From Eucalyptus grandis (Eukaryota > Streptophyta > Magnoliopsida > Myrtales > Myrtaceae): a DNA stretch of 64,000 nt. Of this stretch, positions 1-12,429 are shown piece after piece (the stretch's first letter is position 1; each line of letters starts with the position of its first letter). A model generated the notes under the pieces. It ran no database searches, was not told the origin of the DNA, and saw only the letters and a program-made list of their open reading frames with translations. The position numbers and the translations under genes are program-made. The DNA lies in NCBI RefSeq assembly GCF_016545825.1, contig NC_052620.1, forward strand, positions 11,966,001-12,030,000, read 5' to 3'.

Positions 1-840
1 CTGTTTGTTTGATTTGGGTTCAAACCCAGATTTGTAAAATCAGATCAAACCCGCATATTTGATGACAATTCCAGCTTGGTTTTCGTGTGTTTTAAGCTGT
101 GATTTCTATTTAATCTTACTCCTTGCATGTGGTAGTTTAACCTTGATGTTTTAGTTCCACATAATATTGCTCACGCGTTTAGATTGAAGGCTGCAAACAT
201 GGCCCGAGGAAGCTGGTTTGGGATGGTTTAATGCACGCCAAGTGTTTGACGAAATGCGCAAACCAAGTTTCGATCTTGAAACGGTCGATTTGAGCTTGGT
301 TCTTGTTATATTCATGTGCTGGGCAGTCCTAGATTAGTGTAAATCGGCATATATCGGTTTAGAGAATTAATTTTAAATAAAAATAAAAACAAAAAAAAAA
401 ATGAAAATTCCAAAAAATTATAAAAAATGATGGATGACATCAAATTAAGGCAAAAATGACATCTAGGAAATTTTTCTTTTTTTTTTTTTAAGAGGTCATT
501 TTCTTAATTTAATGATATTTTGGTATTTTATAACCATTTTTGTAAATAATCTATTTTGTGTAGATTAAAATTATTTAGAGTAATTTCATGCATATTTGAA
601 TTCTCATTTTGCTCATGGGGGTCCTGTCCCGGGGCGTGATAACAAGGCCATGTAATATTATTTGCCCGACTTGTATCGGGTTTACTTTTTCCGCGTTTAT
701 TTTCAAGTCATTTTAATTTCTTGAATGTTTACTTACGCGTTGCTTTTCATTAATTGGAGTGTGAATTTCTCTTCTAAATTATGTTAGGATTAGTCTACAC
801 GTTAAAAAAAAAATTATTACAAAAACATTTGCATTGACAC
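1..840. other. AT-rich intergenic stretch, no gene seen
   Basis: No convincing coding region. The stretch has A- and T-runs (about 383-400 and 477-490). A short GC-rich box near 615-640 reads like the ...GGGGCGTGAYA end of the giant LTRs found elsewhere in this window, so the left edge may be the tail of another such LTR in plus orientation. That reading is weak because the start would lie outside the window. Confidence 0.35.
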
Positions 841-1240
841 TTAGTGGTTTCATAAAGATTATAATTGGTAATCAAGATTGTGCGGCCATTTAAATAAACA
901 ACCTTCCAAGTTTGTGGTACCGCAAGGGCGCTAATAGAAACATTGGCGTAAACAAGTCCCCGTTCGTAGAAATCTTTGGTTGCGTAGGAATCGAGACAAC
1001 ACTCCCGTGTCTTGATTGGTTTCTAGCCGACCCCAATAGGCTAGTGGCGATTCTTAGAATTACATAGGTTGTTAATAACTAAAAATTGAAAATCCAATGT
1101 CGCGCGAGGTATGGGCTTGGGAGAGCTCGCGCCTAATTTAGGGCCATTGGTCCGCCTCTTTAGGCAAATACCCCTAAACCTCTTTTCCTTTTCCCCCGGA
1201 CGGAAAAAAAGAGGTCGTGACATTGGTTATAATTATAGTT
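841..1240 (+). mobile_element. LTR-retrotransposon relic (Gypsy-like LTR/leader segment)
   Basis: The segment contains the successive motifs GGTACCGCAAGGGCGCTA, AACAAGTCCCCGTTCGTAG, TCTAGCCGACC, GTGGCGATTCTTAGAATT and GGGCTTGGGAGAGCTCG. The same motif order, diverged, is present on the opposite strand at 63150-63480. The 'gtggcgactct' and 'gggagagctcg' blocks are familiar from plant Gypsy LTR ends, which is recalled family knowledge and not tested here. No open reading frame or second LTR is attached to this copy. Confidence 0.45.
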
Positions 1241-1854
1241 TTCAATAACTAAATAAAAATAAGAAAATAATTCATTGCAGAGGGTAAAACAGAAGGGAGA
1301 TGGGGGAGAAATTGAAGAGTTGGAGTAGATTTGAAGATAACTCTTGTACGATTTTCATATATGTTGCTGCCTATGTCCTTGATCTATTCAGAATGGTTCA
1401 AGTTATTTTGGCCATCCCCAAATTCCATATCTCAATTCTCTTTCAATTCTTCCTAATTATCTTGGATGTTAAAGATTGTCCTATTGATCTCCTTGACTTG
1501 GCCCTTAGCTTTGGGCTACCAGACCAAAGTGAACTAGTGTTCAATGTGAAGCTCTTTTCGAAAATTCTTTCAGCTTGATTAGTCCTCCATTCAGATTTTC
1601 AATTAAATCAATATGTATGAATGAGTTAGGATGGATTTAGAATGCTTAGGTTGGATTGAGAATGCCTTGCCCAAAAGAGCTTAGCCGTGTGCATAGGTCA
1701 GCGAGAAATATTCAAAAAACTCGATTTCCTATCTTATCTTAATAAGCTGACTCAAAAGAGGAGTAGACTGGACTCAAATTCCGAGGATTCTTACTTTACT
1801 AGCGAGCTAACATTATCAAGGCGTCTATATAGGAATGTGGCAGGTGCTTTTAGG
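1241..1854. other. Unassigned stretch
   Basis: A 92-codon open frame at 1300-1578 (+) has no recognisable motif and no recognisable plant start context, and nothing around it looks like a promoter. I see no repeat shared with the rest of the window. It may be coding debris of the neighbouring retroelement relic. Confidence 0.2.
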
Positions 1855-2866
1855 CAGTGATAGGTGTGTGTGCTAAGTGCTTATATGACGTTGGATATTC
1901 TTCGGTTTGGTATAAGGATTGGTTCTCTTAATGGGTTTTATTCATAGTGTTTCATATAGATCATGTTATAGATGAAAAGCAACACTTTTCAGGCAAGCAT
2001 AGAAGGGTAAGATGTTCATTTCTCATAGATTTGAGTCTCCCGAGAGGGAGTTCATTCTTTCCTTATATACAAGTACCTTTCTTAAAGAAAAGGTAAACAG
2101 TTATAGTTACTGCAATCAAGCATATTTTTTTTTTACTTTATAGGGGGTTAATTATTTGAGTGTAAAAAGATTTATCCCAAGAATTATGGAATACTTATAC
2201 TAGCGAGAAAGCAGACTCTAGGGCCACAAATCATTAGGTTTTGTCCCTGGTGATTCAACCATTATTTCTAAGGTTTGATCGTCTAAATTTCTCTATTAGA
2301 ATAGGACTAGATAGGTAAGATGAGAAATCCAGAGTTTTTTTCATGTTCTATTTACCATTTGGTGGACTGCTAATTTAAAGTCAAATATCTTTTATATTCT
2401 ATCATATCTATTAATCGTAGAAATCACATATCAATGTATATGACATATATGCCCCTATGTATGAAATAATATTCATCTTATCATTAGAAAAATATCATTC
2501 TCATGCACAAGTATACTTAAAAACATGCACAGTTAAAACCTTGGTCCAAAAAGAAAAGAAAAGAATAAGACCTACAAACCAATATATTTTATGTTATTTA
2601 ACATCATTGCAAACTATTCTTTGTGCCCACAAATGACAAAAACTGCATTTACTTTTGTGGATATGTTTACGAGAGCAATAAATTCATCTGTGCCCAAAAA
2701 TGACAGAAAGTTTGCAATTGAAACTCTAGAAATACAACAACTCAAGTTAAAAGTGTTTAGTTATTACAGGGTTACTATAGTTCTGGCTACTCTAAGTTTG
2801 AACAAAGGAATTACTGGTTCGGATGATGCAAGCCTATACACAACATCAACCATTTAATGAAATTGG
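1855..2866 (+). repeat. Segment A, left copy of an inverted duplicate
   Basis: About 1 kb matches 53769-54785 in reverse complement. Landmarks are the 'ctcccgagagggag' box near 2038 and an 88-codon open frame at 2591-2857, whose right-hand equivalent at 53774-54094 differs by only about one residue over the shared part. Homology stops at 'atttcatttaatgg' (2853-2866). The frame has no known domain and I treat it as repeat sequence. Here segment A is directly followed by segment B; in the right copy it is inverted relative to B. Confidence 0.75.
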
Positions 2867-2867
2867 G

Positions 2868-4231
2868 TGCACTGTCGAGCCACATCTATCGAAGAAATTA
2901 ACTAAATATTGTTTGAAAAATACTTTTGGCATAAAAGTGAGCACATAACAAAGTTTTTGGCACTTTTAGTGTCATTATGCCCCCATTTAACTTTGGACAT
3001 GATATCACCACTAGAACCAAAATTATCATCATGAAACTTTTGATTCCTCTCATATCAAATGAGATCAATAATAGCACACAACGCAAATTTGCAAGCAACA
3101 TTAGCTACAACTTTACGTTTCCAACTAGCACAAATCCATTGCAATTTATCATAACTCTCCTTAACTCTTCAAATACCGTAGCAACTATTGAAAAAAGCTC
3201 CAAACTTCACAAGAAATAGCACATTACGAAAACGTTTTAGTCCAAGAAATTGTCATTAAATAACAAAAAAGATTACAGAAGAGACCTACTATTATAGACA
3301 AAATTGGGTACAATTTTTCCCTTCCAACTCGCACAAATCCATTGTGTCTCACCGCTCCAAGTCTACCTAATTCATTGAATACCATAGAAACTATAAACCA
3401 TTCAGAAAACAAAAATCCAAAGAAAACAAATTATCAGTCATTCTCATCTATCATTTCTTGGAGAAGCGTTTCCATAAATATTTTTTCTATCGACTCCTTG
3501 AAATCCAAGAAATAAATGAATGTTCTCAGTATCCTTCACAACTTTTCTACATTATTTTATTTTATTTTATCCATAATGTTTAGAGACATTTGAAGGAGTT
3601 CCTCATTGATTTTTCTCTTAGTATTGTCCAAATCTTTAGCATTTTGGATGCAGCTAGCAATCATTTTCATTCTCTTGTTAGCTTTTTCTAAGAAAGAGCC
3701 AAAAGTGCTTATAATCTCAACTAATCCAATAGCCTATTTATGACTTGCTTTAACTTTTTTTCTTCTTGAAGGATTACAATCTCAACTAATCCAATAGCCA
3801 AAAGTGCTTACATCCTTCAATATATGCTTACTGTAGTGCCTTTCAATGGCAGTCGATACCACAATCAGATACATCATACACAAAAGCAACATCTATAGAC
3901 TCATCTCCTTTAATATAAAAATGCTAAAAATTCTCCTCTAATATCAAAGTGCTAAAAATTGCTTCTCTAGTGTCACGGTTCATTTCTAATGAGGAAAAAA
4001 AGAACAATAACATTGGGCAAGTAGAAACTAGCAAGTTAGATAATAGCAAAATCATCTAGAATAGAATATCTTTTTCAAATCCATAGATTCTCACATAATC
4101 TCATCGAATTAATCAATGATTATTGCTAGAAGTACATAAACATAAAGTAAATGACCTAAAGTTAATTCATGATTATTAATGACTCTTTCTAATCTCTCTC
4201 AACACATAAGAAACAAACTCCCAGTACCAAT
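2868..4231 (-). mobile_element. Segment B left copy: deleted PIF/Harbinger element
   Basis: The segment is colinear with 55361-59162. On the minus strand, 3446-3535 encodes the remnant of the Myb/SANT-like accessory protein tail (ENIHLFLGFQGVDRK), which is intact in the right copy. About 3836-3905 equals the transposase start region. The DNA between these two parts, about 2.2 kb in the right copy, is missing, and a 23-bp block at 3713-3735 is repeated at 3776-3800 at the junction. The segment ends at 'cagtaccaa', exactly where the giant LTR begins; its continuation is at 15277. Confidence 0.65.
4227..4231. repeat. Target-site duplication CCAAT (left, giant LTR 1)
   Basis: CCAAT lies at the left edge and CTAAC at the right edge (15277-15281). 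The uninterrupted right-hand copy of the segment reads CCAAC at this place, so each duplicate appears to carry one later substitution. Confidence 0.7.
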
Positions 4232-6476
4232 TGTCACGCCCCGATCCTTGGTCACATGCATTCCTTCATTTTTGGTCAATTTAAAATGCGATAGTTCAGG
4301 ACTACGTATCGCCAACCCTTTCTTTTTTAATAGCACATGCAGAAATAGTTATAAATCCCCAAACAATAAAGCAATGTGATAGAAAAACAAAGCCATAATT
4401 TTCATACTGAAATTCACAACCACACTTTTATACAAGCACCTCATAGTAGATAATACAATACTATTCACAAGGATCTGATCTAACACTTATCCACAAATAA
4501 TCAAGGTCTAACAAAAATATAATGGGATCTCAGTCCTCATCCGGGTTGTACTCAGGATCCTCCTTTGGATCATTTTCTTCCTCTTAATCTTCTTTCTTCT
4601 TAGATTTCACATCAGGGTTCTCCTCCTCAGGCTCCTCATCGGGGTCCTGAAATAGTTATACAATAACCATTGAGATCACGGCTTAGTGAGTTCTACCCCT
4701 AAGACTCAATTAGTAAATCAATACGCTAACCGGACTACTTATGCGTGCATGGGTCAGATGACTTACCTTGGCCTCAGATTCCACTTGCATATTAGTACAA
4801 TTCAATAGGCATCCAAACAATCACATCACAGATCGATATCTTAGTCGATTACATGTCATCTCAACCCTTTCTTCCTCTTACTCAAATTCATTACTGAATT
4901 ATGGCTTAGCGAGCACAGCCTACACAGTCATCTCGAATACTCAACCCCAACGTTGAATTACGACTCAGCGAGCACGACCTATTAAAACTTTGGTGGTAAT
5001 GCTGAATTATGGCTCAGCGGGCACAGCTTACTAATTCTTCGGCGGTTAATGCTGAATTACGGCTTAGCATGCACAACTAGTTCTAAATTGGTGGTAGATT
5101 ACGGTCTAATGGACACAACCATATTTAAGTAGAAATGCTGAATTATGGCTCAACGAGCACAACCGATTTCAAATTCGGTGGTTTCCATGCCCTATTCCAC
5201 ACTGCCACACACCCATCATTTATCATTTCATTTTTCAATAGTCTGCTCAATGCGACTAATAACCCTCACATGATTAATTACTCTTGGCCAAAGACTATGT
5301 GCTTCACACTTAGAATCTTCAATCAAAATAATAATTGGCCTATTTCCCTCATATTAACGATACTTGAATAAAATTTATAGTGTGTGGGTATACGGTCGGG
5401 CTTAACCAAAATATCATAATTCACTTCCACAATTTCCACCATTTTATTTGGTCCACCAAAATATTTTTGGCGTTGTAAACCGACGCTTGGTTAATTTCCA
5501 ATCAATTACCAAAATTGATTAATTTATGAATAAAATCCTGAAAACAGAGTTAAATCAATTCAACACAAACTAATGCTCAAATAAATAAATGGACTGCACA
5601 ACAGTGATCAGCATAAAATTCGGTTGTCGCTATCCTCGCCTAATTTTTAGAAAATAAATAATTTAATAATTAATTTCGAAAATTAATAAATAATTACTAA
5701 AAATCCAATTTAGGCCCGTAATGCCTAATTGAAGCCCAATAAGGGTTGGCAAAAATTTCGAGATGCATTCAATAAATAATAGTACGTCTCTACTTGCTAA
5801 TTGCACAATTCAATTGTCTAACATGCATCACAATTATCTAATAATCACTAATCTACTTTAATCTAACCACCTAATTGCACTTAATTAAATCGAATCAATC
5901 ATTAAGCATAATTAACAAACTAAGAAAGCATTAGTGAGTAAAAATGACTTGTGCAAAGCGAAGATTGGAACATCGTGACAGCAACGTGACGACGGCCGAA
6001 TTTCAAATTTTCGGCGATGACGACGGACTTGGACCGGGCTTGAAATTGGCTCAACAAAATCTCAGCCCAAATTAAGATTTGTTATTGCGTTGGACTGGGC
6101 TTGCTCTTGGGCTTGGGCTTGCTTCGTGGGCCTCGAGTGGACTTAATTGATGGGCTGAATTCGCTGGTTCCAAAACTGGGCTGTTGAAGATGGGCTTCGT
6201 TGATCTCTTAGGCCTCAAATTGCTGGGCTGTTGTAGGGCTTATGGGCTTCAAATGCTGAAGAGAAGATGGGCTGTTGATGGAAACTTGGGTTGTTGTAGC
6301 TAAAGCCCGCGACTTCAATTGGGCTGAAGTTTCTTTGCGGCTCGGCGTGCGAAGATGGAAGCTTTGGGGAAACCGCCGGTTGATGGGGCGCTACGGACGA
6401 AGGCAGCCTGCTTCGTTTGTTAACTTCGTGCAGTTGAAATTCGTGGCCGCGTGGAGGAAGGCTGCAGGGAAATTCG

Positions 6477-6913
6477 TGTTGGGAATAACTGATCCCCGAA
6501 AACTGGATTCGACACTAAATCGAACCCTTAAAACGAATGCGGAAGCGAAGCCCGGGAATAACACGTATCACCGATCCTAAAGCACACCACGGATTCGAGC
6601 GTACCTTGTTAGCCACAGATTAGACACCGACGCCGATTAGAGGAAGAAAATCTGGTCTTGTTTGATCCGATGGCGCCTTGAAGGGAAGAAGAATGATGCC
6701 TTATGCTTACTGTTTCTTCTTTTTGTTTTTTTTTTAGAGAGAATGCGCGGGAGAGGAGAAGACGTATGTCAATTCTGCCAAGAGGTGTCTTCTCTCTCTC
6801 TCTCCTCCCTTTTATACCTTCCCCCATCCACGGGCCCTATTCCCGTGGGCCGGGCCTTTATTGGGCCCAACTTGGGCGGACGGGCCTTGAGCCTAGTACA
6901 TATAAAACCATCA
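6477..6913 (-). repeat. Copia-1 3' LTR
   Basis: It starts TGTTGGGAATAACTGATC and ends ATATAAAACCATCA on the plus strand. Its partner is at 13302-13735. A CT-run and a T-run near 6720-6815 account for the length difference (437 versus 434 bp). Confidence 0.93.
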
Positions 6914-7138
6914 TCTCCCACTCGCACATGGTGGGCCGAACAGGATTCTCTTTACATCTCTTCAACATTCATACCGGTGAATAATCCGTGCGACCAGCAT
7001 ACTTTGAGAGCTCATTGCTATACATCTGTTAGGAATATATAGCAGCTCATAATGGGCATCACATCCTGAGTAGATTTAGTATGCAGTACCCTAGATCGAT
7101 CGATCACATTTATATCTTTCTTGATCTCTTTTAAACAA

Positions 7139-7177
<39 letters not shown>

Positions 7178-8080
7178 ATTCACAATTATGATTATCACAA
7201 AGACAGTCATAATTGGTTAACCGGTGAATACAAAACTACAATGTGATTCTCCAAAATTGATCTTCCTCTTTCCTTCAAACTCTCAATTTCAGTTCAGCTT
7301 GCTTTTCTAGAAATGTCCCATTAGATCGAATCATCTCATGACCATTGGCAACATCCTAAGATAGCAAACACTAAATAGAAATCTTGAGAATAAGTAAGAG
7401 TCATGAGGGGACTAAAAATTGAGGAACTCTTTTCCTCAAGAGTCTCACACGACATAAAAAGTTGAGATCAAACTTTTGCCACTCTTATTGGTCGTCTCAT
7501 GCATACGTAGTATGAAATACGTATTACGGTAATAACTCCTTTCCCATGGAGCGTATGTCTACACCTTCAATACCGTACAGATGATAGTTCAGACATACCC
7601 AATGTCTAACTTGAGTTCACGTATCTACTCATTCACAAAATTCATCAGAACTCACATCTGGCATCATAGATAGATAAAGTAAAATATGTGGGATATTTTA
7701 CTTTCGAACATAGTAAGTATTATGTCCTCATCTTAACACCCAGTTAAGGCGACATACGTATTTTAAGCTTAAGCTCTTGATTATCACCTAGATAATAAGC
7801 TTAAAAACAGTCTCATCTCTATTTATCACACAGTAAATAGAGGCGATTACCCGTGTGAGTGGGCTAATCTTATATCTGTCCGACATACTTTCTCAACTTA
7901 AAGTAATGGACTGAGCATTAAGATGCATAAAGATCAAACAAAGATACATAGGCATTAATGATGAAAAACACAAATTCATCAAATGTGAACACTTCGGGAA
8001 AATTATAATCCAGTACATTATCCTCTACACAATCCTAGAGATTTCATATGGCCACAAAACACATCTCTAGGTATTGGCTT
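6914..8080 (-). other. Copia-1 3' noncoding region with (AT)n tract
   Basis: About 1.1 kb between the RNase H remnant and the 3' LTR. It holds no open frame of note and one AT dinucleotide tract at 7140-7174. The bases next to the LTR, TCTCCCACTCGCACATGG, are the complement of a polypurine tract (GTGGGAGA). Confidence 0.55.
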
Positions 8081-8089
8081 TGTCACAGG

Positions 8090-9590
8090 ATCTGCTACCA
8101 TTCTATGCATAGTATGTACTCTAAGTTCACATCTTTTCGTGCAATCATATCCTTGACAAAAGTATACTTGGTATCTATATGTTTGGTCTTGCCATGATAT
8201 TTTGGATCTTTGGTGTACGCTTTTGCTGCTTGGCTATCACAGTTAACCAACAATGAATCTGCAGCAATTCAAATAACACCTAAATGATCCAATAATCTCT
8301 TAAGCCAAACATCTTCTTTTATTGCTGCTGATAATGCCACGAACTCAACTTCTATCGTGGACAAGGCTATACACTTTTGTTTCTTACTGCTCCAACATAT
8401 GGTGCCTATTATTCGGTAAGAAAACAAACCCAGAGGTAGATTTTATTTCATTTAAATCTCCTCACCAATCAGCATCAGAATAGCCTTTGAGTTGCAGATC
8501 ATTTCCATAATAACTCAACGTATAATCAGCAGTCCCCTTTAGATACCTTAGTATTCATTTAACGGCTTTCCAACGTGCTTGACCTGGATTGGATTGGTAT
8601 CTACTCACCATTCCAATTGCAAAACATAAGTCAGGTCTTGTACACATCATAGCGTACATCAAGCTTCCAACAGCACTAGCATAAGGAACATGTTGCATTT
8701 GTTCCTTCTCTTGTGGAGTCCTTGGACACAGTCTATAGCTCAATCCTTCATTTTTTGCAATAGGAGTGTCAATGGGTTTAAAATCCCATATCCTTCAATT
8801 CAAAATTGGAAGACAACCAACTTTTGATAGTATTGACAAACTCCATATTACTTCCGGCAATTAGTATATCATCAACATATAATGATATGATCACAAATTG
8901 ATCATTGGATCTTTTGATATATACACAATGATCCTCATCTATCATTGTAAAGTCATATGCCATTATGGCATTATGAAAACGTATATACCATTGTCTTGAC
9001 GACTGCTTAAGGCCATATATCGACGCCCAAAGTCAACATACATTTTCTTCTTGGCCTTTCACTATGAAACCAGCATGTTGTTCCATATATGTTTCTTCCT
9101 CTAATTCTCCATTGAGGAAAGCAGTCTTTACATCCATCTGATGTAACTCAAGATCCATACTAGCCACTATTGCCAGAATAATGCGAATCGAGGTAAATCT
9201 CACTACAGGAGAAAATGTATCTTCATAATCAATTCCTTCCTATTGATTATACCCCTTCGCCACAAGGCGAGCCTTATGCATTTCAATCGAGCCATCGACC
9301 TTTTGCTTTATTTTGAGAACCCACTTGTTCCCAATAGCTCTACATCCTTTTGGAAGATCAACCAGTTCCCAGACTTGGTTTGATTTCATTAACTCCATTT
9401 CATCTTTCATTGCATTAATCCATTTTTCCTTACTAGGGTAATTCAGAGCCTCATTAATATTTCTTGGCTCATCCTCATCTTGTGGAGCAACCATAAAAGT
9501 TTCCCCTTTAATGTCAAAACGTTGATAGGGAATACTTTGGCAACTTATTCGCCGTATGGGAGATTGTACACTTAGCACATCATTCCCCAT
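8090..9590 (-). pseudogene. Copia-1 reverse transcriptase / RNase H remnant
   Basis: Minus-strand fragments in several frames. 9240-9590 contains EKWINAMKDEMELMKSNQVW and [12 protein letters not shown], the start of the copia RT domain. 8778-8963 contains the catalytic YVDD box (SLYVDDILIAGSN). 8555-8743 contains VPYASAVGSLMYAMMCTRPD, the RT-RNase H connection. RNase H follows down to about 8090 in degraded form. The enzyme would copy element RNA into DNA within virus-like particles. Frameshifts between the pieces mean it is not functional. The neighbour upstream in the sense direction is integrase, as expected for copia. Confidence 0.9.
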
Positions 9591-9879
9591 TATGCTCCCA
9601 CTTGGATTAGATAATGATGATGTCGTCTCATTATGTGGTTACAATTGAGAATGAGTTGAATTCAATTCATCATTTCTCATATTACTCCCACTTGGACGAA
9701 CTTCACCAATATCATTATCTTGATCCAAGGTTTCAAATAGGGGTAATCTTCCCCTATTTTGCCATTCTTAGGAAATTCATCCACTAAGAATGTGACATCC
9801 CGTGATTCAAATTCAGTTATACTCCCACTTTCCTACTCACCTATGAACACATACCCTTTCGAGTGTTCTGAGTATCTCA

Positions 9880-10630
9880 TTAAAATACTCTACTTTCCTT
9901 TAGGACCCAATTTCCCAAACTTGTGAGAGGACTCATGAGTATAGGCAGCACAACCCATGGCTTAAGAAAACTTAAGTCTGATTTTCTACCTGTCCACAAC
10001 TCATATGGAGTAGAAGTAACTGATTTGGAAGGCACCCGGTTAAGTATATAGGCAGCAGTTAACAACGCATCACTCCAAAAAGTGATATGTAAGTTAGCAT
10101 GCGCCATCATAGACCTAACCATTTCTAGTAGGGTTCTTTTCTTCTCTCTGCAACACCATTTTGTTGAGGAGTATATGGAATAGACAACTGTATTTCTATT
10201 CCCTTTTCATCACATTATTTTCTGAACTCACAGATAAATATTTTCGACCTCGATCGGATCTCAATACTTTTATTTTATTGTCTAATTGATTTTCAACCAA
10301 GTTCATAAACCTTTTGAAACAACATAATGCTTCAAATTTATGAGAAATCAAATAGACATATCCGAATCGAGTATAATCATTTATAAAAGTGATGAAATAA
10401 ACAGCCCCATGCCTTCTTCTCACATTCATTGAACCACAGACATCATAATGGATTAAATGCAGAGGAAATTCAGCTCTTTATCTCTTCCAAATGGTTTCCT
10501 TGTCGTTTTCCCTACTAGGCAATGCTAACATCTGGGCAAATCGACTTTTTCAATGTTGCCCAACAAGCCCTTTTTGGCTAGTCTATTTATACATTGTTGG
10601 CCAATATGACCAAGTCTAGCATGCCACACA
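9880..10630 (-). pseudogene. Copia-1 integrase remnant
   Basis: Minus strand. The zinc-binding N-terminus is seen near 10560-10630 (WHARLGHIGQQCINRL). The catalytic core is seen at 10196-10429 (ITFINDYTRFGYVYL, KVLRSDRGRKYL) and continues at 9880-10122 (MVRSMMAHANL, AAYILNRVPSKS). Integrase joins element cDNA to the host chromosome. Stops and frame changes separate the parts, and the glutamate region near 10140 is frameshifted. Confidence 0.88.
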
Positions 10631-10898
10631 TTCACATCATTATCACATGAAGTAAAAGACGTGAAACAAGGGAATAACATATATTGACATCACCACAGTC
10701 AACATTTAGTACAATAAAACCATCTAGAAAGTGATCACAATCATAGTAGTTTGTATCCAAATACAAATCTACACCGTTATTACGGAAGTTCACACTAAAA
10801 ACAAGCTTAACCAACATCAAAACAGACACTTAAATTTCGACGAATCTCTAGAGCATATAGAATGTCATGTAGGAACAAGATGCGCCCACCACACATTT

Positions 10899-11576
10899 TC
10901 AATTGGCAGATGTCAATCCCTTTAACTTCATTTCTGGAGTTATATCCCACATAGATCCACTTAATTCCAGTCGGTATCGTCGGAATTCCACGAAGGATTC
11001 TCTATCCTTCGCTACATGGTCTGTCTTTCCTGAATCTACAGTCCACAAAGGATTGGATTCAGCTAATAATTCAGAACTTGACACATAATCAAAGTTCTCA
11101 AATGTACAAGAGGTGTGTATTTTCTTTGGCTCACGACAGTCGCGAGCATAGTGACCTCTATTGTCACAATTGTAACACCTCACCCTTGACATTTTCTTCA
11201 CTTGAGGACGTTTTCCTCTCTTGTGTTGGTTAACTCTTGATCTCTTGCAATAAGGACTTGATCCTTTGCATTCCCACATATTGAACGAATCAACACGCTT
11301 GCGCTTAGAGCTCAAAGCCCTTTCTGAGCTAGGACCAGCATAGCCAATGTCTATTTTCGGCTCAAATGCCGATAGGCAGTCCTCTACTAGCTCAAGGTGG
11401 CGCACAGCATCCTCTAGATCTTCCATAATATGGTCAAGAGCTTCTAGTGCTTCTTGCTTTTCCAGCACATATTGAATCTTCATATTCAATATTTCACAAT
11501 TGTTGCCGTTCATATCAGCAATTACGTTCTTAGTTGCTGAAACCATCAATCTGGAACACATCAGACATATATGCAC
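10899..11576 (-). pseudogene. Copia-1 nucleocapsid zinc knuckle and protease fragment
   Basis: A 225-codon minus-strand frame. It holds a basic stretch, a CCHC zinc knuckle (CYNCDNRGHYARDC, spacing C-x2-C-x4-H-x4-C) and then the aspartic protease box WTVDSGKTDHV, where canonical copia proteases have DSGAS/T. The knuckle packages element RNA; the protease cleaves the Gag-Pol polyprotein. The frame ends at 10899, before the protease would be complete. A 400-bp AT-rich gap without coding sense (11577-11971) separates it from gag. Confidence 0.88.
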
Positions 11577-11971
11577 GAATAATTAATGCATATCATTTAT
11601 GCATCCTTATTTGCACAGACCCATCATATTAATGAACAATTTCAAGTAAGGTTTTAGAATCAAAATGTCACTACGTTTCCAATCATCCTCCAAAAATCCT
11701 AACTTAAAACTATCATTAATATGATTGTCATATGCAAAATCAATTCTATGAAGCTACAAAAACTTCTAAACTACCCACAACAATCAATGATAACAGAAAG
11801 CAACAGATAATTGACATCCAATAAAAATAATGCTTTCAACTAATACAACAATTCATTACACTAAGTAATATATCCAAAAAGAAATATCAACATAGAAAGA
11901 GATATTCAACACTCAAAAACATCTCAAACTAATCTAAGAAATAAATAAGGAAAGTCCTTCTAATCTATCGG

Positions 11972-12423
11972 TCAAAGTATCGAGAAAACTGAAGGCACAT
12001 TTGCCAACCATGGGAAAAATTTTGGAGAGCTCTCGTGTCGCCACCAAGGCGCATTCACTCTGCGCCATGTGGCGCTCAATCTAAGGGTTGAAGTTTTGGC
12101 CAACTCAATCCTATAGTACTCTCTTACAAAAGCTTCCACTAGCCCCCTGTAATCCGGGACCACGTTGACCTTCCATAGCCGATCTAACACTGCTTGCCAT
12201 TCAGGTGGAAGAGTGTTCATCAAAGCCGGCACCTTCTCAAAGTCCGGCATAAGATAACCATTCCAGATGATTTCCTGTATCATTTGATTGACCTTGACCA
12301 TATGTGATACTAAATCACCATCAAGCTACCGATAATCAGCTAACTCTTTCATCATCATTTTCAGTCTAGCTCTTCCTTCGTCCGTTCTCAGGATTGCAAG
12401 TATCCGTGCATAACGCATCATAG
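11972..12423 (-). pseudogene. Copia-1 gag (UBN2-type) fragment
   Basis: A minus-strand frame from about 12423 with one internal stop near 12327. It contains MPDFEKVPALMNTLPPEWQ and ADYR, the pattern of the UBN2/Gag-polypeptide region of copia capsid proteins. The N-terminus would lie near the ATG at 12423, just downstream of the GC-rich leader. The C-terminal half is lost. Confidence 0.75.
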
Positions 12424-12429
12424 TTCCTG

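Noticed and set aside
1300..1578. 92-codon plus-strand frame
   Set aside because: No recognised motif, no promoter or splice context, surrounded by retroelement relic.
2591..2857. 88-codon frame conserved in both A copies
   Set aside because: Conservation follows from recent duplication of the whole segment, not coding constraint; flanking noncoding DNA is equally similar.
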